This document shows, piece after piece, positions 22,595 to 29,749 of a stretch of DNA of 34,955 bases (positions are counted from its first letter, which is position 1; each line of letters begins with the position of its first letter). The position numbers were made by a program, and so were the translations under genes. A model generated the notes under the pieces. It made no database searches, was not told the DNA's origin, and saw only the letters and a program-made list of their open reading frames with translations. The DNA comes from Gemmatimonadota bacterium (lineage in GTDB: Bacteria > Gemmatimonadota > Gemmatimonadetes > Longimicrobiales > Gaopeijiaceae): positions 1 through 34,955 of the forward strand of contig JAWKQN010000030.1 in assembly GCA_041390125.1 (NCBI GenBank). Direction: 5' to 3'.

Positions 22595-24325
22595 ATGCGC
22601 ACGCACGAGGAGCTCCGGCGAGCGGTGGGCGCGCTCGACGGCCGGAGCTACAAGGCATACAAGTCGATCGAGGGGGAGTGGTCGTTCGGATCGTTCGGGA
22701 TCCGCATCGATCACGTCCAGGCCGATCCGTTCGCCGAGCCGACGCGGGTCCGCGCGTTCGTGCCCCCCGACATGGCCCGCATCCCCGAGCCGATGCGGCA
22801 CGGCCGCGCCCGCGCCGACGGGATCGCCGCGTGGCTGGCGCGCCGCTTCGCGCGAGTGGCGGACCTGGAGTCCAAGGCACGCGGCACCGGCAAGAGCGGC
22901 CTCATCCGCTTGAACGCGCCGGGACAGGAGGTGCTGCGGCAGACCGCGGTGCAGCTCGGGCCGGACGGCAGCATCCAGGCCCGCTTCACGGTGGGGCTCC
23001 CGGCGTATGGCCGGCGCATCCGCGGGAAGGCCGCCGCCGAGCTCCTGTGCGAGGACGTGCCCGCGACCATCTGGCGTGCCCTGCGCTGGGACCAGTACGA
23101 CCCGGCCGAGCTGCGGACCCACGCGGAGACGAACGAGGACGCCGAGTACCTGCGCGAGTGGCTCTCGGAGCTGGGGCTGGTCGCGTTCGTGGGGGACGGC
23201 GCGATCCTCCCGCGCGCCTCGGGCGTGAGCGCGCTTCCCCTCCGGTCCGGTCCCGTCGTGCCGTTCGATTCCCCGCCGGAGCTCCGCGTCACGGCCGAGC
23301 TTCCCAACCGCGGACGGATCACGGGCATGGGGGTCCCGGAGGGCGTCACGCTCGTGGTGGGCGGCGGATTCCATGGCAAGAGCACGCTGCTGCAGGCGCT
23401 CCAATGGGGTGTGTACAACCACCGCCCGGGAGACGGGCGCGAGTTCGTGGTCTCCAGCGCCTCGACGGTGAAGGTGCGGGCGGAGGACGGTCGCTCCGTG
23501 TCCGGTGTGGACATCTCGCCGTTCATCGCGGACCTGCCGCTGGGCCGCGATACGCGGTTCTTCTCCACGCCCAATGCGTCCGGCTCCACCAGCCAGGCGG
23601 CCGGCATCCTGGAGGCGGTGGAGGCGGGCGCCCACACCCTCCTCGTGGACGAGGACACCGCCGCGACCAACTTCATGATCCGCGATCACCGGATGCAGGC
23701 GCTCGTGCCCAAGGAGCTCGAGCCCATCACGCCGTTCATCGACCGCGTGCGACAGCTCTACGACGAGCACGGCGTCAGCTCGGTGATCGTGGTCGGCGGG
23801 AGCGGGGACTACCTGGACGTGGCCGACACCGTGATCGCCATGGAGGAGTACACGCCGCGACTGGTGACGGCCAAAGCCCGCCAGATCGCGTCCATCTTCC
23901 CCACCGGACGCGTCAGCGAGGTCAGCGGTCCCATGGGTCGGCGGCCACCCCGCGTCCCGGAGCCGGGCTCGGTGAGCGCGCGGCACGGACGGCGCAGCGC
24001 CAACGTCCGCCTGCATGGACGCTCGCACTTCCGGTTCGGCGCGGACGACATCGACCTGAGCGCCGTCGAGCAGCTCGCCTCGGTGTCGCAGACGCGGGCC
24101 GTGGCGCTGGCGCTCCTGCTGGCCAGCGAGCGCTTCGTGGACGGCCAGCACACCGTCCCGCAGATCCTGGGGCTGGTCCTGGAGGAGATCGACCGCCGGG
24201 GCCTCGACGCGCTCGATTCGAGGATGGTGGGCGATCTGGCCGAGTTCCGCCGCTTCGAGCTGGCGGCGGCCCTCAACCGGCTGCGCTCCCTGCGGGTGCG
24301 GGCTCCGGACGCTCCATCGACGTGA
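22595..24325 (+). CDS. Predicted ATPase of the ABC class (PF09818 type)
   Basis: This 576-residue soluble protein matches the 'ABC-class ATPase' family: R-R-A-V-G-A-L-D-G-R-S-Y-K-A-Y-K at the start, a Walker A loop G-G-G-F-H-G-K-S-T near 255-264, and the strongly characteristic Walker B segment H-T-L-L-V-D-E-D-T-A-A-T-N-F-M near 348-362. V-I-V-V-G-G-S-G-D-Y and a C-terminal helical domain follow. These proteins are not transporters; some members are annotated as RNA- or tRNA-related, but function is not established. The frame is open back to 22235; the ATG at 22595 is chosen because family homology begins immediately. Its TGA overlaps the GTG of the next gene by four bases. Confidence 0.92.
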   Translation: MRTHEELRRAVGALDGRSYKAYKSIEGEWSFGSFGIRIDHVQADPFAEPTRVRAFVPPDMARIPEPMRHGRARADGIAAWLARRFARVADLESKARGTGKSGLIRLNAPGQEVLRQTAVQLGPDGSIQARFTVGLPAYGRRIRGKAAAELLCEDVPATIWRALRWDQYDPAELRTHAETNEDAEYLREWLSELGLVAFVGDGAILPRASGVSALPLRSGPVVPFDSPPELRVTAELPNRGRITGMGVPEGVTLVVGGGFHGKSTLLQALQWGVYNHRPGDGREFVVSSASTVKVRAEDGRSVSGVDISPFIADLPLGRDTRFFSTPNASGSTSQAAGILEAVEAGAHTLLVDEDTAATNFMIRDHRMQALVPKELEPITPFIDRVRQLYDEHGVSSVIVVGGSGDYLDVADTVIAMEEYTPRLVTAKARQIASIFPTGRVSEVSGPMGRRPPRVPEPGSVSARHGRRSANVRLHGRSHFRFGADDIDLSAVEQLASVSQTRAVALALLLASERFVDGQHTVPQILGLVLEEIDRRGLDALDSRMVGDLAEFRRFELAAALNRLRSLRVRAPDAPST

Positions 24326-25575
24326 GCGGGGCGTCCCGCCTCAGCACCGGTCGGCGCGCATGGACGTACTGGAGCGCCGACACGGGGTGGACGCTCGGCC
24401 TCGACGGCCGGCCCCATCTGAGCAGGCTCACCCTGGAGGGTTCGCCGGTCCACGTCGACGCGGCCGGCCCGGGATGGCTTCGGGGCCGAAGTCGACCGGA
24501 CGGCCCGACCGTGACGGTCTTCGTCCCGGTGCGCGCTCCGGCGCTCCTGCTCCGCATCGAGTCGGGTCCCGGGCAGCCGATCCCCTCGCTCGGGACCACC
24601 GGCAGGGTGGCGGTGCCCTCCCTCCCGGCGGAGGCCACCGGGACGGTGCACCTGGGCCTGTCGCCCGCCGGTGCCGGATGGCGGGGCGCGGGGTGGAGCA
24701 CGGGCCCGTGGCCCCTGGGACTCGGAGACCCGGAGCAGGTCCCCGAGCGCATCCGGCGGGAACGCGCCACCGCCCTGGCCCGCCGGACCCGGTTGGCGAT
24801 CGCGGAGATCGATCCCGCGCGCCCCTGGGGGCAGGCCCTGGAGCGAGCGCTCGCCGGCGTCGACGGATGGGTGACCGCCGACGCCGCCGGGGCGCCCGTG
24901 GCCGTGGCCGCCTACGGACCCGAAGGTGCCCAGGCGGCCACGCCGGAGCAGCGGGCCGAGCTGGCCCGGGCGCTGTTGGCGCTGGGCGCGCCGGAGGACG
25001 TGCGGGCGTGGGCGGACGCGGGACAGCTGGACCCGGGTAGCGCAACGGCGTTGCGCCTGTGGACGGGTGGAGACGACCGCGAGTTGGGGGACTCCACGCA
25101 GCCCGAACCCGATCCCTTCGGACGGCTCCCTCCGCCCCCCTCGCCCGACGACGGGTCCGTGCCCGCCCACGTGGCCCAGGCCCGCGCCCTGCTCCACGTG
25201 CTGCACGCTCTGCTGGGGCTCCGCCCCGATGCCCCCTATGCGCGCGTCGGGCTGGCACCCCGCTGCCCGACCGGCTGGTCGGGCTACCGGCTGGAAGGCC
25301 TCAGGGTGGGCAACGGCGAGATGGCCTTCCGGTATCGCGGGCCGGGGCCCCATCGCTTCGAGACCGAGCAGACCTGGGGCGTCACCCCGCTCTCGGTGGT
25401 CCTGGAGGCCTGGCTGCCGGTGCCTCCGGACGCGGTGGTGGTGCTGGACGGGCAGCCGGCCGAGCCCACCCGGGAGCCGGAACCCGGCGGGACCCGCTTC
25501 CGGCTCCAGCTCCCCCTGGAGGCGCCCCGGACGCTCGAGATCTCCCCGGGGACCCCGACTGCCGAAGACCCATAA
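24322..25575 (+). CDS. Unrecognised 417-residue protein, possibly glycosidase-derived
   Basis: The GTG at 24322 overlaps the ATPase stop (GTGA), so the two are coupled. The N-terminal ~130 residues are strand-rich (Y-W-S-A-D-T-G-W-T-L-G-L-D-G-R-P, V-T-V-F-V-P-V-R-A-P). A helical middle part of about 150 residues is rich in Ala and Pro. The C-terminal ~130 residues include L-G-L-R-P-D-A-P-Y-A-R-V-G-L-A-P and a following strand set ending in D-G-Q-P. Such N- and C-terminal pieces are typical of debranching-enzyme-like glycoside hydrolases, but the usual (alpha/alpha)6 barrel of about 350 residues with its acidic catalytic residues seems to be missing. No signal peptide. The assignment is inference only; the coding frame itself is well supported by coupling and GC3. 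Confidence 0.75.
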   Translation: MSGASRLSTGRRAWTYWSADTGWTLGLDGRPHLSRLTLEGSPVHVDAAGPGWLRGRSRPDGPTVTVFVPVRAPALLLRIESGPGQPIPSLGTTGRVAVPSLPAEATGTVHLGLSPAGAGWRGAGWSTGPWPLGLGDPEQVPERIRRERATALARRTRLAIAEIDPARPWGQALERALAGVDGWVTADAAGAPVAVAAYGPEGAQAATPEQRAELARALLALGAPEDVRAWADAGQLDPGSATALRLWTGGDDRELGDSTQPEPDPFGRLPPPPSPDDGSVPAHVAQARALLHVLHALLGLRPDAPYARVGLAPRCPTGWSGYRLEGLRVGNGEMAFRYRGPGPHRFETEQTWGVTPLSVVLEAWLPVPPDAVVVLDGQPAEPTREPEPGGTRFRLQLPLEAPRTLEISPGTPTAEDP

Positions 25576-25734
25576 CTCGTTTCCCTGGAATGCTTTGACA
25601 CCAAAATAAACAGATGTGGAAAACCTGGGGAGTTGATACACGGATGTTTCATTACTCTGGCGGCCCCGAAACCGTGCGGGTAAATTGGGCGTGGTTCAAA
25701 CCCGCCTAGTTTCACCTTCCCAGGGGGGATCGAG
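25576..25734 (+). promoter_or_regulatory. AT-rich leader before a small gene
   Basis: The first ~110 bases are roughly half A+T, in contrast to about 30% elsewhere. The stretch holds a consensus -35, TTGACA (25595-25600), a TTGATA (25633-25638) and a -10-like TAAATT (25681-25686), but no pair has proper spacing. GCGGGT and ACCCGC flank the segment around 25676-25705 as a weak dyad. It likely contains a promoter for the 62-residue ORF; the exact elements cannot be fixed. Confidence 0.4.
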
Positions 25735-25923
25735 TTGGAAGATCAGGTCGCCATCGACGCGAAGAGGATCCTGCTCCGCTACGGAGCGCCGATCGCCATC
25801 CTCGACAAGATCGCCGTGAAGGAGCGCATCGCCTTCGCCCGCCAGGTCACGCGCACCGCGCTGGCCGAGCGTGGTCCGCGGCTCAAGGAATTGCTTGCGG
25901 AGGGCGGCTACCTCAGCGCGTGA
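25735..25923 (+). CDS. Small protein of 62 residues, unknown function
   Basis: The frame starts with TTG at 25735, preceded by AGGGGGG about eight bases upstream. It encodes a soluble, mostly helical protein with many Ala, Leu, Arg and Lys (I-D-A-K-R-I-L-L-R-Y-G-A-P-I-A-I-L-D-K-I-A-V-K-E-R-I-A-F is split between helices one and two). No Cys, no membrane segment, no known motif. Third positions are G/C-rich as in true genes here. It is isolated: an AT-rich leader precedes it and a strong terminator follows, so it is probably transcribed alone. Start choice depends on an uncommon TTG; no ATG or GTG is available nearby. Confidence 0.6.
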   Translation: MEDQVAIDAKRILLRYGAPIAILDKIAVKERIAFARQVTRTALAERGPRLKELLAEGGYLSA

Positions 25924-25947
25924 GGTTCCCGTCCACGAGGACGCCAT

Positions 25948-25983
25948 CGACGGGGGGGCCGGTCTCGACCGGGCCCCCCGTCG
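25948..25983. terminator. Strong GC terminator between convergent genes
   Basis: CGACGGGGGGGCCGGTC and GACCGGGCCCCCCGTCG (17 bases each, one mismatch) are separated by TC. The hairpin lies 25 bases after the small ORF and about 80 bases from the stop of the convergent aldehyde dehydrogenase gene. No T-run follows. Confidence 0.7.
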
Positions 25984-26064
25984 CACGTCCGGCCCCGGGC
26001 ACGGGAACGCAGGACGACGCCGTGGGCGGCGGCGCTCCTCCCGGCGGAGCGGGCTCCGCCGTGC

Positions 26065-27435
26065 TCAGGCCACCCAGACGGTCTTCGCGTTCACGAACTC
26101 GAGGATGCCCTGGCGCCCCAGCTCGCGACCATACCCGCTGTCCTTGATGCCGCCGAACGGGAGACGGGGATCCGAGCGCACGAACGCGTTCACGAAGCAC
26201 GAGCCGGCCTCCAGCTCGTCCCGCGCGATCCGCTCCCCCTCCTCCACGTCCCCGGTGAACACCGCCGCCCCCAGGCCGAACGAGGTGGCATTCGCGATCC
26301 GGATCGCGTGCTTCCGGTCCCGGGCCGGCAGGATCGAGGCGACCGGCCCGAACAGCTCCTCCCGGAAGGCCGGCATCCCCCGCTTCACGTCCGCCAGGAC
26401 GGTGGGGGGATAGAACCACCCCGGTCCCTCCGGCACCTCCCCACCCAGGAGGCAGCGAGCGCCCTTCTCCACGGACCGTCGCACCTGGTCGTGCAGGTCG
26501 TCGCGCAGGTCCTCGCGGGCCTGCGGCCCCACGTCGGTGTCCCCGTCCAGCGGGTCTCCCATGCGGGCGGCGCGCATGTGCTCCACCACCGCCTCGGTGA
26601 AGGCGTCGCGCACCGCGTCGACCACCACGAATCGCTTGGCCGCGATGCAGCTCTGGCCGGAGTTGATGAGGCGGCTGTGGACGCACGTCCGCGCCGCCGC
26701 GTCGAGGTCCGCATCCTCGAGCACCACGTAGGGATCGCTTCCGCCCAGCTCGAGCACCGTCTTCTTCAAGGCCGCTCCGGCCTGTCGGGCGACGGCCTTC
26801 CCCGCGCGGGTGCTCCCGGTCAGCGTCACGGCGCGCACGGTTCCGGACCGGATGAGCGTGCCCACCTGCCGGTTGGTCACGAACAGGTTCCGGAAGCAGC
26901 CCTCGGGGAACCCCGCCTCGGTGAACAGACGCTCGAGGCGCTGCCCGCAGCCGGGCACGTTGGCGGCATGCTTGAGCAGGACGGTGTTGCCGGCCATCAG
27001 CGCGGGCGCGGCGAACCGGATCACCTGCCAGTAGGGGAAATTCCACGGCATCACCGCCAGCACCGGACCCAGGGGCCGGTAGGCGACATAGCTCCTCGAC
27101 GCGTCCGTATCGGCCGACTCGTCGGCGAGGAAGCGCTCGGCGTGCTCGGCGTAGTAGTCGCAGGCCCACGCGCACTTCTCGGCCTCGGACTCCCCCGCCC
27201 GGATGGGCTTGCCCATCTCCTCCGCCATCAGCCGGCCGTGCTCGGTCTTCTGCTCCCTGAGGAGCGCGGCCACGCGGCGTAGGAGCCGGGCCCGCTCGTC
27301 GAAGCCCGTACCCCGCCAGGTGGCGAAGGCCGACTCCGCCGTGCGGAGCACCGAGCGCAGGTCGGCGGTGGGCAGGCAGTCCCACGTGCCGGTCTGCTGC
27401 CCCGTGGCCGGATTGATCGAGACGTACTTGCTCAT
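26065..27435 (-). CDS. NAD(P)-dependent aldehyde dehydrogenase, succinate-semialdehyde type
   Basis: This 456-residue soluble enzyme oxidises an aldehyde to the acid. The catalytic Cys263 lies in N-S-G-Q-S-C-I-A-A, the general base Glu229 in L-E-L-G-G-S-D-P, and the oxyanion Asn132 in P-W-N-F-P. Lys155 (L-L-K-H-A) is the usual coenzyme-binding Lys. The overall pattern (M-P-W-N-F-P-Y-W-Q, S-D-P-Y-V-V-L-E-D-A-D-L) is that of the short SSADH branch that includes E. coli Sad/YneI. The true substrate may be another semialdehyde. The ATG at 27435 has GGAGGGGAGGA upstream. The gene is monocistronic, with a long leader containing hairpins (see 27528-27557). Confidence 0.94.
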   Translation of the reverse strand: MSKYVSINPATGQQTGTWDCLPTADLRSVLRTAESAFATWRGTGFDERARLLRRVAALLREQKTEHGRLMAEEMGKPIRAGESEAEKCAWACDYYAEHAERFLADESADTDASRSYVAYRPLGPVLAVMPWNFPYWQVIRFAAPALMAGNTVLLKHAANVPGCGQRLERLFTEAGFPEGCFRNLFVTNRQVGTLIRSGTVRAVTLTGSTRAGKAVARQAGAALKKTVLELGGSDPYVVLEDADLDAAARTCVHSRLINSGQSCIAAKRFVVVDAVRDAFTEAVVEHMRAARMGDPLDGDTDVGPQAREDLRDDLHDQVRRSVEKGARCLLGGEVPEGPGWFYPPTVLADVKRGMPAFREELFGPVASILPARDRKHAIRIANATSFGLGAAVFTGDVEEGERIARDELEAGSCFVNAFVRSDPRLPFGGIKDSGYGRELGRQGILEFVNAKTVWVA

Positions 27436-27527
27436 GGTGGTCCTCCCCTCCTGCGGGCGGTCGGACCGCGCCCGGCGCCGTCGTCCAGCGGGCGCGCCGA
27501 GCGGGTGCGGTGGGATCGAAGCGGAAA

Positions 27528-27557
27528 GCCCCTCCCTGCAACGTCGCAGAGAGGGGC
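27528..27557 (-). terminator. Hairpin in the aldehyde dehydrogenase leader, possible attenuator
   Basis: GCCCCTC and GAGGGGC pair over 7 bp, followed inward by a 2x2 internal loop and TGC/GCA. Read on the minus strand, the stem is followed by TTTCC, terminator-like. It lies about 90 bases upstream of the aldehyde dehydrogenase start, so it could be an attenuator or the end of a small transcript. Confidence 0.35.
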
Positions 27558-27821
27558 CTCATGGACCACCCACACCGGCGGCGCGCCCTGCGCGCCATCC
27601 CGACCTCCCGTCGCCACCCACCCGGAAGGGCCGCCCGTCCGTCCTGTCTGTCGAGCCCTTCCCGGGCGAGTCCTCCGCCGGGGCAACTCAGGAACGGCTC
27701 GACGGGGGGACAGGGGGCAAGGCCCGTGCCCGGTCCGGATCGGGAATCTGGCGCCGTTGCGCCGATTCCGGTGTCCCACGCGGAGGACGGCCAACGCCGT
27801 GTAGGGAGGTCACCCCTCGCC

Positions 27822-27845
27822 GGAAGCGGATGTTTCCCCGCTTCC
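27822..27845. promoter_or_regulatory. Perfect dyad upstream of the DtxR/MntR-type gene
   Basis: GGAAGCGG (27822-27829) and CCGCTTCC (27838-27845) flank eight bases (ATGTTTCC). The right arm covers the putative -35 (TTCCCC, 27842-27847), which is 17 bases from GATACT (27865-27870). Location and symmetry suit an autoregulatory operator bound by the adjacent dimeric regulator. No match to the AT-rich DtxR or MntR consensus is claimed. Confidence 0.45.
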
Positions 27846-27875
27846 CCAGGCGGACAACCCGGACGATACTTCCGA

Positions 27876-28538
27876 ATGCCCAACAGACCGCTGTCCCGGT
27901 CCGTCGAGGACTACCTCAAGGCGATCTACGCCCTCAACCAGCGTGGAGGGCCCGCCCTCACCAACGCGTTGGCGGAGGCGTTGGACGTGCAGCCGGCGTC
28001 GGTCACGGGCATGGTCAAGCGCCTGGCCGAGGGTGGGTGGGTCGAACACGAGCCGTACCGGGGCGTGCGCCTGACGGACCTCGGAACCCGGGCCGCGCTG
28101 AAGGTCGTGCGCCGCCACCGCATCATCGAGACGTATCTCACGCGGGTGCTCAACTACTCGTGGGACCACGTCCACGACGAAGCGGAGCGGCTGGAGCACG
28201 CAGCCTCGGACGAGCTGATCGAGCGCATGGCGCAGGCGCTGGAGAATCCGCTGTACGATCCCCACGGCGCGCCGATTCCGAGTCGCACCGGCGAGATCGA
28301 GCCGGTGGCTCGCGATACGCTGGCCGACGTCGGGGCGGGGACGGAGGGGACCGTCCGCGAAGTGCACGACGACGACGGGGCCCAGCTGCGTCGGCTGCAG
28401 AGCGTGGGCCTGCTCCCCGGAGCCCGCTTCACGGTCCGCTCGCGCGACGGGGATGGCTGCCTGGACATCGAGGTGGACGAGGCGGTCCACACCGTCTGCG
28501 CCGATCTCGCGCAGCACGTGTTCGTGACGGTCGCCTGA
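27876..28538 (+). CDS. DtxR/MntR-family metal-dependent regulator
   Basis: This 220-residue repressor has an N-terminal winged helix (recognition helix Q-P-A-S-V-T-G-M-V-K-R-L), a metal-binding dimerisation domain (H-R-I-I-E-T-Y-L, then D-E-A-E-R-L-E-H) and a C-terminal FeoA/SH3-like domain (about 145-220, E-G-T-V-R-E-V and L-L-P-G-A-R-F-T-V). At the positions that set metal choice it carries Asp in V-E-D-Y (DtxR Met10, MntR Asp8) and Glu in A-E-R-L-E-H (DtxR Cys102, MntR Glu99). This resembles manganese-sensing MntR, although the FeoA domain is a DtxR/IdeR trait. MntR Glu11 is Lys here. No Shine-Dalgarno precedes the ATG at 27876; the mRNA may be leaderless. It probably controls manganese or iron uptake genes, none of which lies in this window. 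Confidence 0.94.
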   Translation: MPNRPLSRSVEDYLKAIYALNQRGGPALTNALAEALDVQPASVTGMVKRLAEGGWVEHEPYRGVRLTDLGTRAALKVVRRHRIIETYLTRVLNYSWDHVHDEAERLEHAASDELIERMAQALENPLYDPHGAPIPSRTGEIEPVARDTLADVGAGTEGTVREVHDDDGAQLRRLQSVGLLPGARFTVRSRDGDGCLDIEVDEAVHTVCADLAQHVFVTVA

Positions 28539-28642
28539 AGACTCCGGCGTTGATCGCGCCCCGGTGGCGCTCCGCGCTTCCGTGGGCGCGGCGCGCGGGC
28601 TCACGGTCGGGGACCGTCACCACCGCCTGACCGCCGCGACCG

Positions 28643-29728
28643 TCACGGCACGATCAGCGCCTTCGTCACCCGCAAGGCCTCGACATCGGCCAGGGCCTCT
28701 CCCGCCCGCTCGATCGGATAGCGTCCCCCCACGATCCGTGCGAACGGGATCCGGTGCCGCGCGACCAACGGCAGGGAGCGCGCGATGTGGCTGAAGTCCG
28801 TGCCCCACTGACCCACGATGCGCGCGTGCTTCCGGTTGATGTCCGTGTGGGCGTTGATCTCGACGGCACCCGCATCGGTGTAGTGGCCGGCGATCGTGTA
28901 GCAGCCGCCGTCCCGCAGCAGCGCCAGACCCTCGGGCACGGCCGCCCGGGCCCCGCTGGCTTCGATGACCACGTCGGCGCCTCGGCCGGAGGTCGCGTCC
29001 CGCACTGCGGCCAGACGCGCCTCCGGGTCCGTCCCCGACACGGACAGGACGGTGTCGGCGCCGAAGCCGAGCGCCAACGATCGACGATCCTCGGGATCGC
29101 CGATCGCCAGGATGCGTCCCGCTCCGCGCAGGTGCGCGAACGCCACCGCCGACAGACCCACAGGACCGATGCCCTGCACGACCACCGTGTCGCCCATGGC
29201 GAGCCCGCTCCGCTCCACGGCCGCGAAGCCGGTGAAGAGCCCGCAGCCCCCGCCGATGACATCGTCCGCCGAGAGCGCCTCCGGCAGCTTGACGGCCAGC
29301 ACGCCGGGCTTCAGGTGGATGCGCTCCGCCCAGCCCCCCAGCGGACCCTCGTCCACGGTGTAGGTGATGCCGTACACCTTGCGGGACGCACACCGATTGG
29401 ATTGATGGGCCACGCGGCAGTAGAAACAGCGATGACACGTCTCGTGGACGTCGAGGAACGTGACCACGTCGCCGTCCCCGAGCGGCTGGCCCAGCGCATC
29501 CCGATCCACCCCGCGGCGTTCCAGCACGCGGCCCACGCTCACGTGACCGGGGACGATCGGGTACGGCACACCGGCGAGACGTCCGTGCAGCAGGTGCACG
29601 TCGGTGCCGCACACCTCGCTGGCGATCGTCTCGAGCAGGATGCTGCCCGGCTCGAGGTCGGGATCGGGAAGCGAGCGGATCTCGAGGGGCTGGCCCGGCC
29701 CCGTCATGACTGCGGCTTTGATGGGCAT
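28643..29728 (-). CDS. Zinc-dependent alcohol dehydrogenase (MDR family)
   Basis: This 361-residue cytoplasmic dehydrogenase has catalytic-zinc ligands Cys40 (S-E-V-C-G-T-D) and His62 (P-G-H-V-S-V-G). A structural-zinc lobe follows with Cys98, Cys101, Cys104 and Cys113 (C-H-R-C-F-Y-C then N-R-C). The Rossmann fold has G-I-G-P-V-G-L near 187-193. The acidic residue after beta-2 (A-I-G-D-P-E-D-R) suggests NAD rather than NADP. Substrate is unknown. The start lies 21 bases after the stop of the lipoprotein gene on the same strand, so read-through is possible. There is no Shine-Dalgarno, and TACCTT (29742-29737) eight bases upstream may be a -10 giving a leaderless mRNA. Confidence 0.93.
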   Translation of the reverse strand: MPIKAAVMTGPGQPLEIRSLPDPDLEPGSILLETIASEVCGTDVHLLHGRLAGVPYPIVPGHVSVGRVLERRGVDRDALGQPLGDGDVVTFLDVHETCHRCFYCRVAHQSNRCASRKVYGITYTVDEGPLGGWAERIHLKPGVLAVKLPEALSADDVIGGGCGLFTGFAAVERSGLAMGDTVVVQGIGPVGLSAVAFAHLRGAGRILAIGDPEDRRSLALGFGADTVLSVSGTDPEARLAAVRDATSGRGADVVIEASGARAAVPEGLALLRDGGCYTIAGHYTDAGAVEINAHTDINRKHARIVGQWGTDFSHIARSLPLVARHRIPFARIVGGRYPIERAGEALADVEALRVTKALIVP

Positions 29729-29749
29729 GGCGGGAGAAGGTAGCGCCGA

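Larger units (their letters stand above)
27436..27875. other. 440-bp intergenic region between divergent genes
   Basis: No convincing gene is present. Open frames here are short, Arg/Pro-rich and lack ribosome-binding sites. The contents I can support are a hairpin at 27528-27557 (in the leader of the aldehyde dehydrogenase gene), a small stem GGCGCG-CCCTG-CGCGCC near 27578-27595, a perfect 8+8 dyad at 27822-27845, and a -10-like GATACT at 27865-27870 before the DtxR-type gene. Confidence 0.7.

Noticed and set aside
22099..25575. A single open frame of 1158 codons on the plus strand
   Set aside because: It runs antisense to the GGT-like gene and out of frame through the ABC-class ATPase gene, and is Arg/Gly/Pro-rich there; only its last 417 codons look like a protein. 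High G+C keeps stops rare.
25595..25623. TTGACA as a complete sigma-70 promoter
   Set aside because: At 16-18 bases downstream the sequence reads around GGAAAAC, which is not a credible -10, so only a general promoter region is reported.
25676..25710. GGTTCAAACCC resembling a tRNA T-arm
   Set aside because: The flanking bases do not form a proper 5-bp T stem, and no D arm, anticodon arm or acceptor stem can be folded around it.
27432..27794. Minus-strand 120-codon frame in the leader of the aldehyde dehydrogenase gene
   Set aside because: Arg/Pro/Gly-rich product without a ribosome-binding site or motif; the region is better explained as leader and divergent promoter DNA.
28603..28617. ACGGTC-GGG-GACCGT stem between convergent genes
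   Set aside because: Only 6 bp with no T-run; too weak to call a terminator.
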